Assembly: GCF_001652265.1 (NCBI RefSeq) | Contig: NZ_LWBS01000044.1 | Span: 80,710 to 144,709, forward strand | Direction: 5' to 3' | Source: Rhizobium leguminosarum | Lineage (GTDB): Bacteria > Pseudomonadota > Alphaproteobacteria > Rhizobiales > Rhizobiaceae | DNA: 64,000 bases | Part shown: in pieces, positions 41,967-50,056 of the stretch | How positions within the stretch are numbered: the stretch's first letter is position 1 | Layout: each line of letters opens with the position of its first letter | Notes under the pieces: generated by a model | What the model was told of the DNA's origin: nothing | Database searches by the model: none | The model's input: only the letters and a program-made list of their open reading frames with translations | Program-made: the position numbers and the translations under genes

Positions 41967-42518
41967 TCAGAAATTTGCGCCGGCCACGCGCAGGCGCGGT
42001 TCGGCATCTTCGTGAGCAGGCTGAGCGAGATGGGTGATGTCCTTCTCGAAGGGCAGGCTCTTGTAGATTTCGGGATCGGCGGAGGTGTCGAAGAGGGCGG
42101 TGTAGCCATAGTTCAGATAGAGGCCGACGGCTTCGGGCTGGCGAAAGCCGGTCGTCAGGTAGATGCGGGAATAACCTTGGCGGGCGGCCTGTGCCTCCAG
42201 TTCCACCAGCACCTTGCGGGCAAGGCCCTGGCGGCGCAGATCGGAACGCGTCCAGATGCGTTTGAACTCGGCCGTGCGTTCGTCATAGTTCTTGAAGGCG
42301 CCGCCGCCGATGGTTTCGCCACCACGGGTCAACAGGAGAAAATTGCCGTCAGGCGGCGCAAAGGCTTCGGGAGGATAGCGGTTGAGCTCGGCTGCGGCCC
42401 CTTCGGCATTGAAATAGTTGCCGTAGCGGCTGTCGTATTCGTGGATCAATTCATCGATCAGCGGCTTGGCGCGCGGGTCGAGAGGGCTGGTATAGAGAAA
42501 CGTATCGCTCATATTCAT
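41967..42518 (-). CDS. GNAT-family N-acetyltransferase
   Basis: Transfers an acetyl group from acetyl-CoA to an amine. The 183-aa protein has the GNAT core with the CoA-binding loop DLRRQGLARKVLVELE and a YLNYGYTALFD strand-helix near the C-terminus. Its ATG overlaps the stop of the M20 deacylase (TGATG), so the acetylating and deacetylating enzymes are translationally coupled. The pairing matches YxeL/YxeP in the B. subtilis S-(2-succino)cysteine pathway, where the thioether is N-acetylated before oxygenation. A start at ATG 42512 is also possible. Confidence 0.83.
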   Translation of the reverse strand: MNMSDTFLYTSPLDPRAKPLIDELIHEYDSRYGNYFNAEGAAAELNRYPPEAFAPPDGNFLLLTRGGETIGGGAFKNYDERTAEFKRIWTRSDLRRQGLARKVLVELEAQAARQGYSRIYLTTGFRQPEAVGLYLNYGYTALFDTSADPEIYKSLPFEKDITHLAQPAHEDAEPRLRVAGANF

Positions 42519-43717
42519 CACCCGTTGTCATCAGTGAGGAAGGTTTCGGCGAGCCGCACCCAGTAACGGGCGGCCGGCGCAATGATAGCGTCGTTGAAAT
42601 TGTAGTGGGCGCTGTGGAGAGGAGCACTGTCGCCATTCCCGACGAAGAGGTAGCTGCCGGGATTTGCCTGGAGCATGAAGGCGAAATCCTCGCTCGCGGT
42701 TCTCGGCCGGAAATCCTTCTCGATCGCCGCCGGGCCGAGTGCGTCATGGGCGACGTCGCGGGCAAAGGCCGTCTCCGCCGCATGGTTGATCAGCGCCGGA
42801 AAGCCGAGGCGGTAGTTCACATCCGCCTCGGCGCCGAAGCTTTCGGCCTGGGCCCGAGCAAGTGCGGGAATGCGCTCTCGCAACAGCTGGCGGACCGTCT
42901 CGCTGAAGGCCCGCATGGTGAGCTTCATCTCGACGCTTTCCGGGATAACGTTCGAGGCGGAGCCGGCATGGATCGAGCCGACGGTGGCGACCGCCATGTC
43001 CTGCGGGTCGACATTGCGCGAGACGACGCTCTGCAGGGCGGTGATGAAGGAGGCCGAGGCGAGTACCGGATCGACGGCCCGGTGCGGCTCGGCACCGTGG
43101 CCGCCCTTGCCGATGATCTTGATCACCGCCTGATCGACCGAAGCCATGGCCGGTCCGGTGACGAAGCCGAATTGACCCGCGGGAACACCCGGCCAGTTGT
43201 GCAGCCCGAAGACCGCGTCGACAGGAAAACGTTCGAACAAGCCTTCCGAGATCATCTTGCGGGCGCCGGCGCCGATTTCCTCGGCGGGCTGGAAGATCAG
43301 CCGCAGCATGCCGCTGAAATTGCCACTTTCGGCGAGATAACGCGCGGCGGCGAGCAGGATCGACGTATGCCCGTCATGGCCGCAGGCATGCATGACGCCC
43401 GGATTGCTGCTGGCATAGGCAAGGCCGGTCGCCTCCTCGATCGGCAGGGCATCCATGTCGGCGCGGATGCCGATTCGCTTTTTGCCGTCGCCGCGCCTGA
43501 GGGTGGCGACGATGCCGGTCCCGGCAATGCCCGTCGCCACCTCATAGCCCCAGGAGGAAAGGCGAGATGCCACAAGCTTGCTGGTTCTGAGCTCCTGGAA
43601 CGCAAGCTCCGGATATTGGTGCAGGTCGTGGCGAAGCGCGATGATCTCGTCGAGATAGGTGGCGATACCCTTCTCGACCGGATCGTTGCTGTGCGGGTTC
43701 TGAGCGATGATGTTCAT
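42518..43717 (-). CDS. M20-family amidohydrolase / N-acyl-amino-acid deacylase
   Basis: A 399-aa zinc or manganese peptidase-fold deacylase. Metal-binding motifs are intact: RADMDALPIEEATGL, MHACGHDGHTSILLAAARYL, QPAEEIGAGARKMI with the catalytic glutamate, and a dimerisation domain (KIIGKGGHGAEPHRAVDPV). Predicted to remove the acetyl group from an N-acetylated cysteine product, as YxeP does in B. subtilis. It lies between the acetyltransferase and the NtaA-type monooxygenase. Auxin-conjugate or hippurate hydrolysis is an alternative for this broad family. Confidence 0.87.
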   Translation of the reverse strand: MNIIAQNPHSNDPVEKGIATYLDEIIALRHDLHQYPELAFQELRTSKLVASRLSSWGYEVATGIAGTGIVATLRRGDGKKRIGIRADMDALPIEEATGLAYASSNPGVMHACGHDGHTSILLAAARYLAESGNFSGMLRLIFQPAEEIGAGARKMISEGLFERFPVDAVFGLHNWPGVPAGQFGFVTGPAMASVDQAVIKIIGKGGHGAEPHRAVDPVLASASFITALQSVVSRNVDPQDMAVATVGSIHAGSASNVIPESVEMKLTMRAFSETVRQLLRERIPALARAQAESFGAEADVNYRLGFPALINHAAETAFARDVAHDALGPAAIEKDFRPRTASEDFAFMLQANPGSYLFVGNGDSAPLHSAHYNFNDAIIAPAARYWVRLAETFLTDDNG

Positions 43718-43734
43718 GACGGTTCGTCGGCGCT

Positions 43735-45084
43735 TCAGGCGCCGACAGCCTTTCCGCGTTCGACCTGATCGGCGCCCGCCGCATAGCGGCTTTCGCGGAA
43801 GGGAAGGCCCAGATGATCGCGTAGCGTCTCGCCCTTCAGGACGGGATCGAAATAGCCACGCTCCGTGAGGATCGGCAGAACATATGTGGAGAAGTCGTCG
43901 AAGCCCTCGGCGATGACAGGGAAACCGAGGATGAAGCCGTCGGCGGCGCCATGATCCACCCAGCGGATGATCTCGTCGGCGATATGCTCGGCCGTGCCGA
44001 TGAAGGCGGTGCGAGGCGTTGCCGAATCGAGCGCGACCTGGCGGAGCGTCAGGCCCTTCTCCCGCGCCGTCTTCTTGATGCGGTCGGTGGTGGCGCGGAA
44101 ATTGTTCCTGCCGATATCGCCGAGTTCCGGGAATGGCGCGTCGAGCGGATAGACGCTGAAATCATGATGATCGAAGAAACGGCCGAGATAGAGCAGAGCC
44201 TCCTCTGTCGTGACGAGGTTGCGGATCGCCTGATACTTGGCGTCCGCCTCTTCCTGCGTCGCACCGACGATCGGTCCGATACCCGGATAGATACCGACTT
44301 CCGCGGCACTGCGGCCATGGGCAATCACGCTGTCCTTGAGCTGCCGGTAGAAGACCTTCGCCTCCTCGAACGGTCCGCCATTGGTGAAGACCGCGTCGGC
44401 ATGCTTGCCGGCGAGCCTGATGCCGGAATCCGAGGCGCCTGCCTGGAAAACGACGGGTTGGCCCTGCTTGGAGCGGCCGATATTGAGCGGCCCCTCGACG
44501 CGGAAGAAACGGCCCTTGTGGTTGAGGCGATGCATCTTCGTCTTGTCGACAAAGACGCCGGTCTCACGGTTGCGGACGAAGGCGTCGTCGTCCCAGGAAT
44601 CCCACAGGCCCTTGATCGCATCGATATAGTCCTCGGCGATCTCGTAGCGCAGTTCGTGCTCGGGATGTTCGCGGCTGTAGTTGCGGCCCGAACCCTCGAG
44701 CGGCGAGGTCACGGCATTCCACCCTGCCCGGCCGCCGCTGATGAGATCGATCGAGGCGAACTGGCGGGCGATGGTGAAGGGATCGCTGTAGGAGGTCGAG
44801 ACCGTGCCGACGAGGCCGATTTTCGAGGTCGAGGCGGCGAGCGCCGACAAAATGGCGATCGGCTCGAACCGGTTGAGGAAATGCGGAATGGACTGTTCGT
44901 TGATGTAGAGCCCGTCGGCAACGAAGGCGAAAGCGATGCCGGCCGCCTCCGCCTTGCGCGCTGTCTTGACGAAGAACTCGAAATTGACGCTGGCATCGGC
45001 CGGTCCGCTTGGATGTTTCCAGGCATTCATGTGACCGCCGGGACCCTGCAGCATGATGCCGAACGTGACGTGTTTTTGAGCCAT
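43735..45084 (-). CDS. NtaA/SnaA/DszA-family FMN-dependent monooxygenase
   Basis: A 449-aa luciferase-fold oxygenase of the large NtaA/DszA type: GIMLQGPGGHMNAWKHPSGP at the N-terminus, LVGTVSTSYSDPFTIARQFA, DLISGGRAGWNAVTSPLEGS and YIDAIKGLWDSWDDDAFVRN are family hallmarks. It uses reduced FMN from a separate reductase, probably the MsuE-like protein in the same island. The yxeK product of B. subtilis, which splits N-acetyl-S-(2-succino)cysteine, is in this family and has the same neighbours (acetyltransferase, deacylase, ABC importer). Confidence 0.88.
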   Translation of the reverse strand: MAQKHVTFGIMLQGPGGHMNAWKHPSGPADASVNFEFFVKTARKAEAAGIAFAFVADGLYINEQSIPHFLNRFEPIAILSALAASTSKIGLVGTVSTSYSDPFTIARQFASIDLISGGRAGWNAVTSPLEGSGRNYSREHPEHELRYEIAEDYIDAIKGLWDSWDDDAFVRNRETGVFVDKTKMHRLNHKGRFFRVEGPLNIGRSKQGQPVVFQAGASDSGIRLAGKHADAVFTNGGPFEEAKVFYRQLKDSVIAHGRSAAEVGIYPGIGPIVGATQEEADAKYQAIRNLVTTEEALLYLGRFFDHHDFSVYPLDAPFPELGDIGRNNFRATTDRIKKTAREKGLTLRQVALDSATPRTAFIGTAEHIADEIIRWVDHGAADGFILGFPVIAEGFDDFSTYVLPILTERGYFDPVLKGETLRDHLGLPFRESRYAAGADQVERGKAVGA

Positions 45085-45108
45085 GGGATCAATCCTCCTT
45101 GGAAACGG

Positions 45109-46101
45109 TCAGGCGACGAGGGAAAGCCGCTCTTTGGCAAGCAGTTCGATGGAGGCCAGGCGCTCGGCAACCGAAAGCGCCGGCGTGTCGAGCACGAACT
45201 CCTTGACCCCGTAGCGGCGGTGAAATTCGTCCAGCTCCTTGCGGATCTGCTCCGCCGTGCCATGCAGCACGCTCGGCACCTTTTCCTCGATGCGGTAATC
45301 GGTGACGCCGGCCTGGCGGGCAAATTCGGCCGCCTGCTCCTCGCTGCCGACATTGACGGTCTGGCCGTTCGGCAGGAACACCTTGACGATCCGCAACTTG
45401 CCGACGCGCTCGCGGGCATAGTCCTCGCTTTCGGCGGCAAAGGCTGCGAGCGCCAGGATCGGGCGCTTGCCGCCGGATGCCCGCTCATAGGCCTCGAAGG
45501 TCCTGCGCAGATTGTCGGGATCACCGTTTAGGTGACCGGCGAAAACAAGCTCCCAGCCCTTCTCGGCAGCGAGCTCGGCGCTTTCGACGCTGGCGCCGAG
45601 CAGGAAACGTTCAGGCGCAGTCGGCGGGAAAGGTGTTGCCTGGGCGCCATCGTAATTCGGGTCGGCGGCGAGATAGATGTTGAGATCTGAAAGCTGGCTC
45701 GCGAAATCCGGCTTCCTGGCCGGATCGACGGCAAGCTGCAGGGCGCGCGTCGAGAGCGGAAAGCCGCCCGGCGCCTTGCCGACGCCGAGGTCGACGCGGC
45801 CGGGCGCAAGCGATGCCAGAAGATTGAAGGTCTCGGCAACCTTATACGCACTGTAGTGTTGCAGCATGACGCCGCCGGAGCCGATGCGGATCCTCGAGGT
45901 CCTGGCGAGAAGATAGGCGATCAGCGCCTCCGGCGCCGAGCTCGCCAGATTGGACATGTTATGATGCTCGGCGACCCAGAAACGGTGATAACCGAGTTCC
46001 TCGGCCCGGGCAGCAATCTTGACCGTCGCCCGTAGCGCGTCCGCCGCGGTGAGACCCTGTTCGATCGGGCTTTTGTCGAGAAGACTGAGGAGGTAGGTCA
46101 T
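45109..46101 (-). CDS. Luciferase-like monooxygenase (MsnO8-type)
   Basis: A 330-aa flavin-dependent oxygenase: YHRFWVAEHHNMSNLASSAP, LIAYLLARTSRIRIGSGGVM, GRVDLGVGKAPGGFPLSTRA and FLLGASVESAELAAEKGWEL are typical. The substrate is unknown. It is the first gene of a same-strand series running to 36885 and has the GTCTA-type element about 30-58 bp upstream. With the NtaA-type enzyme and the chimeric one it is one of three oxygenases in the island, possibly for different C-S substrates. Confidence 0.87.
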   Translation of the reverse strand: MTYLLSLLDKSPIEQGLTAADALRATVKIAARAEELGYHRFWVAEHHNMSNLASSAPEALIAYLLARTSRIRIGSGGVMLQHYSAYKVAETFNLLASLAPGRVDLGVGKAPGGFPLSTRALQLAVDPARKPDFASQLSDLNIYLAADPNYDGAQATPFPPTAPERFLLGASVESAELAAEKGWELVFAGHLNGDPDNLRRTFEAYERASGGKRPILALAAFAAESEDYARERVGKLRIVKVFLPNGQTVNVGSEEQAAEFARQAGVTDYRIEEKVPSVLHGTAEQIRKELDEFHRRYGVKEFVLDTPALSVAERLASIELLAKERLSLVA

Positions 46102-46130
46102 GGCACCACGATCCGATCCCTGGTTGCAAA

Positions 46131-46159
46131 GTTTAGTCTATAAAATCAGTAGACAAACG
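46131..46159. promoter_or_regulatory. Candidate sulfur-regulon element before the monooxygenase operon
   Basis: GTCTATAAAATCAGTAGAC is a 5-9-5 inverted repeat (GTCTA/TAGAC) flanked by TTTA and AAAC. It matches the element before the FMN reductase operon in both arms and spacing. Confidence 0.6.
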
Positions 46160-46320
46160 TGATTATAAGAAATGGCATTCTCTTTCGAACGCGTTGCGTG
46201 AAAAAAGCGGCCGCGGCCAAGATGGGAAATCGGATGCCGGAAACGTGCCCGGAGCCACCGAAAGGCTTCTTTCAATCGACCACTTGATGGTCTATATTCT
46301 GGTCGAAAGGGAGTAACCGC

Positions 46321-46602
46321 ATGAAGCTGTCAGAACAGGTGAAGCCGATCAGCTATCTCAAGGCGCACGCGCCGGAGATCATCCGGACATTGAAGGATAA
46401 CCCGCAGCCGGTCGTCATTACGCTTCACGGCGAGGCGAAAGCCATCCTTCAGGACGTCGGCCAATACGAAGAAACACAGGAGACGCTGGCGCTCCTGAAG
46501 GTGCTGGCGCTCACCAACCGGCAAGTCGAGGAGGGCAAACTGCGCCCCGCTGCAGAATCCTTCGCGCGTATCCGCAAACGTCTGGCCGACAGCCAATCCT
46601 GA
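46321..46602 (+). CDS. Phd/YefM-type antitoxin
   Basis: A 93-aa antitoxin with an N-terminal DNA-binding fold (VKPISYLKAHAPEIIRTLKD, PVVITLHGEAKAILQDVGQY) and a C-terminal toxin-binding helix. It should neutralise the RelE/ParE-type toxin whose ATG overlaps its stop by one base, and repress the pair. AAGGGAG precedes the start. Confidence 0.88.
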   Translation: MKLSEQVKPISYLKAHAPEIIRTLKDNPQPVVITLHGEAKAILQDVGQYEETQETLALLKVLALTNRQVEEGKLRPAAESFARIRKRLADSQS

Positions 46603-46925
46603 TGCCATATCGTGTTCTTTTCGCTGAGGACGCGGAACGGGACATCGAGGATCTCTATCGCTTCATCGCTGGCCGCGACGGCGCCGAGACGGCAGAGCGC
46701 ATCCTGACGGACATCGAGAGCGCATGCGTCGAGCTTGAAGAATTCCCCGCCCGCGGAAATATTCCTAAGGAGTTGGCGGGGATCGGAATTTCCGAATATC
46801 GGGAACTGCACCATAAGCCGTGGCGCATGATCTATCGCATCCTGGGCACGGACGTCGTCGTCTACTGCGTCGTAGACGGACGTCGCGACATGCAGAGCTT
46901 TCTGGAGCGAAGGCTCATCCGCTGA
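46602..46925 (+). CDS. RelE/ParE-family toxin
   Basis: A 107-aa toxin of the RelE/ParE fold: YRVLFAEDAERDIEDLYRFI, LEEFPARGNIPKELAGIGIS and KPWRMIYRILGTDVVVYCVV are typical. Whether it is a ribosome-dependent RNase or a gyrase poison cannot be told by eye. It completes the module at 46321-46925, which lies between the sulfur island and the envelope module. Confidence 0.88.
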   Translation: MPYRVLFAEDAERDIEDLYRFIAGRDGAETAERILTDIESACVELEEFPARGNIPKELAGIGISEYRELHHKPWRMIYRILGTDVVVYCVVDGRRDMQSFLERRLIR

Positions 46926-47187
46926 CGTCCGGCATATCGTTCTTGAGCGCTTCGGATCTACGGCTTGTGCCGGTCAAGCGCTGCCATAATCTTGCCCGTA
47001 TACCGGTCTGGGAAAGAGACAACCTGGATTTCCGCGAAACCAAATACAACATGATGCCGGAACATTTAGAGAACAGAAGTTCGGGCATCAAGTCGGCGAT
47101 GCCTGTTCGTTTCCGGTGAATCGAGGCGACTGGCCTTCCAGCGGAAATCTCCGGCATGAGATGGGTTTCGCTAGCCTATGCAACGAG

Positions 47188-47224
47188 AAATCTGCCGCGG
47201 CCGAAGACGCGGCCTGCCAGATTT
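47188..47224 (-). terminator. Hairpin at the end of the ion-channel-like gene
   Basis: On the minus strand AAATCTG and GCCGCG pair with CGCGGC and CAGATTT around a TCTTCGG-type loop, with a few unpaired bases in one arm. It overlaps the stop codon. The 297-bp gap at 46926-47222 holds nothing else that I can support. Confidence 0.45.
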
Positions 47225-47765
47225 ACCCGCTTTCTGGAAATCTCGCGACGTCGTGATCGAGAGGGCGAGCATCCTGATACTCCGCTTTTGCCTCTATCAC
47301 ACGCTCCTGCCTCGCCCGCAGGCGGTCGAACTTACCGAAATCGGTCATGACGCTGACCAGGACGCTACCCGTCCAACCGAAGGTGAAGAGGCCCGACATG
47401 CCAATGATCGGGCCGAGCAGACGCCAGCGATCCGGGAGGGTGACGGTTCCCTCGCCCAGCGTCGTATAGCACTCAAGCACGTAGTAGTAGCTGTCACGCA
47501 TCGAGGGGATGATGGCCCTGACATAGAGAGGCATCGCCCAGATCAGCGTTTCTGCGAAATGCAGAATCGCCAGCGCGGCGATCGTCGCGGCCAGCATCAA
47601 GTTCAGACGCCAGTGCGGCGTGGCCTTCGTGACGCCTGCCCATGACTTGCTGAATTGAAGGCTGATGCTCCGGATACCAGCGCCGTGTACGAAGATGACC
47701 ATAACCAGAAACACAGTGCCGACGAGTATTTCCAGAACTGGATCAGGATTCGATAGATGGTCCAA
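47223..47765 (-). CDS. Two-segment ion-channel-like membrane protein
   Basis: A 180-aa protein with membrane segments at about residues 11-30, 50-72 and 115-140 and a re-entrant pore-like stretch YYYVLECYTTLGEGTVTLP (residues about 93-111). The layout matches the Ion_trans_2 channel domain, but the filter is TTLGEG rather than the potassium TVGYG. A charged cytoplasmic tail follows (DFGKFDRLRARQERVIEAKA). No ATG fits; the TTG at 47765 is preceded by GAGGA. It probably conducts an ion, with potassium selectivity doubtful. Confidence 0.75.
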   Translation of the reverse strand: MDHLSNPDPVLEILVGTVFLVMVIFVHGAGIRSISLQFSKSWAGVTKATPHWRLNLMLAATIAALAILHFAETLIWAMPLYVRAIIPSMRDSYYYVLECYTTLGEGTVTLPDRWRLLGPIIGMSGLFTFGWTGSVLVSVMTDFGKFDRLRARQERVIEAKAEYQDARPLDHDVARFPESG

Positions 47766-47856
47766 TTGCTACGTCCTCGGTCTTGCGACGCCCGTTGGAA
47801 GGGCAGTTAGCCTTCCAACCCGCCGAAACCCGCACTGGCATGTTGCTACCCTAGTG

Positions 47857-48549
47857 CTAGTAGCAGGGTGGATACGGGTAATATCCGCAAACCGGAGGCG
47901 GATAATAGCGACGATCCTCTGCGACTGCGGCACCGATTGCCGCCCCCGCAACAACGCCCGCTCCGTAATATGCACCGGGATGGGCATACCATCCGCCACG
48001 CCAGACGGGGGCGCGAAAACCAGCGCCCCCGACGGCGACGCCCCCGTAAGGACCGCGGGCCGCAAACCAGTCGATGAACAGCGATGCGGGGCCGTCGGCT
48101 CCGGCGAGATCACCTTCGAGCACAGCCACCTCGAAGGTGAGATTTGTTCCCTCGAGCTTCGGTGTCTTCAAGACGACGACCGCATCAGCGACTGTGTCGC
48201 CCTTGCCGCTCAGGACCGATATCGTCGCATTGGGAGGATCCTTGGCGAAGCTATCTGCCCCCTCGCCCCACTGCTTGATGAACTCGGAGGTCAGCACGTG
48301 ACCGGCAGAGCGCACCGGGCGGTCGGCAAACACGATAGACACGGCCGAGATGCCGCTCATCGTCAGTTTGCCGTTCTCAAGCCTCGCCCCTCCGGAGTTG
48401 AGGACGGCCAGCGACGGCACCATTTTTGACTTAGGCGCGCCGATGGTCTTCTGAGCGGGCGCCGAGATGGCGTCCTGCGCGAGAACCGGCGTTGACGATA
48501 GAAGGCCTGCTGCGATTGCGATCAGGCACATATCGGAGATTCTAAGCAT
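47857..48549 (-). CDS. Exported protein of unknown function with Gly/Tyr-rich tail
   Basis: A 230-aa protein with a signal peptide (MLRISDMCLIAIAAGLLSSTPVLAQ, cleavage near residue 25). The middle 130 residues are a soluble beta-rich domain (GISAVSIVFADRPVRSAGHV, ATISVLSGKGDTVADAVVVL). The C-terminal 60 residues are rich in Gly, Ala, Tyr and Pro and contain a hydrophobic GAGVVAGAAIGAAVAEDRRY stretch, like small envelope proteins that insert in the outer membrane. A GGAGGAAGC site precedes the start. No family recognised. Confidence 0.7.
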   Translation of the reverse strand: MLRISDMCLIAIAAGLLSSTPVLAQDAISAPAQKTIGAPKSKMVPSLAVLNSGGARLENGKLTMSGISAVSIVFADRPVRSAGHVLTSEFIKQWGEGADSFAKDPPNATISVLSGKGDTVADAVVVLKTPKLEGTNLTFEVAVLEGDLAGADGPASLFIDWFAARGPYGGVAVGGAGFRAPVWRGGWYAHPGAYYGAGVVAGAAIGAAVAEDRRYYPPPVCGYYPYPPCY

Positions 48550-48580
48550 CTGCTTCCTCCCGTTTTTCCACTGAGTGGCG

Positions 48581-49150
48581 TTATTTCAACAGTCCCAGAT
48601 TGATCAGTTGAACCCGCCGATTGTCTGCCGACTCCGGGTGACCCGGATCGATCGGCCATTCCTCGCCGGCTCCGACTGAAAAAAGGCGATCTGGCGAAAC
48701 CGCAAAGGTGCTCGACAGCGCTTCGTTGATCGCGTCGGCGCGTTTCTGGCTGAGTTCGAGATTGTGCTTGGCGGTTCCCGTTGCGCTCGAGTGTCCGACG
48801 ATCAGGAACTTGTACCGGAACAGGTCCGGATGGTGCAGGGCGTCCGCGATGAGCCCGACGGTTCGGTAGGATTTTGGCTCGATGGCAGTCGAGTTGTTTT
48901 CGAAGTCGATCTCGACGATCAACTGCGAGAGCTCTGACAACTTGTTCCAGTTGGGCAGGGTGGCGACGCCCTTCCCGACATTGGCGTTGGCTTCCTCCAC
49001 AAGCAGAGCGACGTCGACGGCGGGAGCCGCCGCCTTGACCTGTCCGAGAGTGGTCATGATTTGCGTGTTGTCGAGCTGCTGGGCCGAGGCGATGCACGGA
49101 GCCATTAGCAGGCCGAGTGCCAGCGAAATGCGATGGCCGTGAAAGATCAT
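48581..49150 (-). CDS. OmpA-family peptidoglycan-associated protein
   Basis: A 189-aa exported protein. A signal peptide (to about residue 24) is followed by a short helical region and an OmpA-like C-terminal domain from about residue 75: VEIDFENNSTAIEPKSYRTV, FLIVGHSSATGTAKHNLELS and ALSQKRAD-type helix, then AGEEWPIDPGHPESADNRRV. This domain binds peptidoglycan non-covalently. The ATG at 49150 follows AAGGAAG. It lies in the envelope module between two exported proteins. Confidence 0.85.
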   Translation of the reverse strand: MIFHGHRISLALGLLMAPCIASAQQLDNTQIMTTLGQVKAAAPAVDVALLVEEANANVGKGVATLPNWNKLSELSQLIVEIDFENNSTAIEPKSYRTVGLIADALHHPDLFRYKFLIVGHSSATGTAKHNLELSQKRADAINEALSSTFAVSPDRLFSVGAGEEWPIDPGHPESADNRRVQLINLGLLK

Positions 49151-49177
49151 CTTGTTCTTCCTTTTTCCGGTCATGGT

Positions 49178-49606
49178 TCACCGCCATCCAGCGTCGGTGA
49201 TTGCCTGGTTGCAAGCCTTGTTGTCCACCCGCTTCGTCTCGACGAGGCAGGAGAGGATGTTCCCGTCGCCCTTCACGCTGTTGCAGTATTGGGAGATGTC
49301 ATGCTGGCAGACCTTGAACGCCGACGCCTGCGCCTCCTGGCGCTGGGCGATCGATGACATGACGCTGCCGAGGGTCGCCGTGCAGGTCGGGGAGACCTTC
49401 GACGCATTCTTCTCGAGGCAGGCCTGTATGCGGCCGTTCCCGAGGTTCTCGCCGTTGCAGAGCTTCTTGATGTCCGGCCCACACTCCTTGGCAAGAGTCG
49501 TGACCGCATCGGCGTAACTCATAGTGTCGGCGCGCCCGATCGCGGTGAGCGCGAGGAAGCCGGCGAGCGCCGCGCCTGCGAAGATACCAAGTCTGTTCAT
49601 CATCAT
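49178..49606 (-). CDS. Exported cysteine-rich repeat protein
   Basis: A 142-aa exported protein with a signal peptide (cleavage near GRA-DT, about residue 27). The mature part has eight cysteines in two repeats resembling the eukaryotic Golgi-complex cysteine-rich (GLG1) repeat: CGPDIKKLCNGENLGNGRIQ...CLEKN and CQHDISQYCNSVKGDGNILS...CLVET. The cysteines are likely disulfide-bonded in the periplasm. GGAGGG precedes the ATG. Function unknown; such repeats occur in several proteobacterial periplasmic proteins. Confidence 0.75.
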   Translation of the reverse strand: MMMNRLGIFAGAALAGFLALTAIGRADTMSYADAVTTLAKECGPDIKKLCNGENLGNGRIQACLEKNASKVSPTCTATLGSVMSSIAQRQEAQASAFKVCQHDISQYCNSVKGDGNILSCLVETKRVDNKACNQAITDAGWR

Positions 49607-49665
49607 TGTCCCTCCTGAAGCGATTGATCTGAAGTAGTGAATTTACATCGAATGCTTGGTGGCGG

Positions 49666-49935
49666 TTATCGTCGTCGCGGTTTGAATGGGACGACTGCGG
49701 CTCTATCGAGGGACTGCTCGATCTCGGTCCGCATGCTGTCGATTAGCTCCCTATATTCGGCGAGGCGCTCGTCGCGCTCTGGAGCGGTTGACTGTTGCCA
49801 TCTCACTTCCTCGTTGTTCGCGATCTCGAAGTCGTCGCAAAGGTCGCGAAACCCCTCGCTGCGCAAAGCGAACTCCTCGATCGCATCAGCGCGGTCCTTG
49901 AAGCAGCTCTTTACGAATCCAACACCGTTTGCCAT
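49666..49935 (-). CDS. Small hypothetical protein, 89 residues
   Basis: A soluble, acidic protein with likely long helices (RADAIEEFALRSEGFRDLCD, ERDERLAEYRELIDSMRTEI). It resembles small proteins found beside DUF1254-type clusters in rhizobia, but I cannot name a family. It is the first gene of the 49935-47223 series, 80 bp downstream of the GTTAC-N-GTAAC box at 50015-50033. Confidence 0.6.
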   Translation of the reverse strand: MANGVGFVKSCFKDRADAIEEFALRSEGFRDLCDDFEIANNEEVRWQQSTAPERDERLAEYRELIDSMRTEIEQSLDRAAVVPFKPRRR

Positions 49936-50014
49936 CCGGTTTCATCCATTCGCGTGGATCGTCTGACAGCAGTCGATCCCAGGGCATGATGATACAAATC
50001 TCTCCTATCGGGGC

Positions 50015-50033
50015 GTATGTTACTGTAACCAAC
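50015..50033. promoter_or_regulatory. GTTAC-N-GTAAC box 1
   Basis: GTATGTTACTGTAACCAAC contains a perfect GTTAC-T-GTAAC inverted repeat, 80 bp before the 89-residue gene. Matching sites lie at 59007-59025 and 59174-59192. Confidence 0.6.
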
Positions 50034-50056
50034 GGCCCCGTGGCCGACGCACCGGC

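Noticed and set aside
46926..47222. Possible small RNA or gene between the toxin gene and the ion-channel-like gene
   Set aside because: No promoter-terminator pair or coding frame with a ribosome-binding site; only the hairpin at the channel gene's end is supported.
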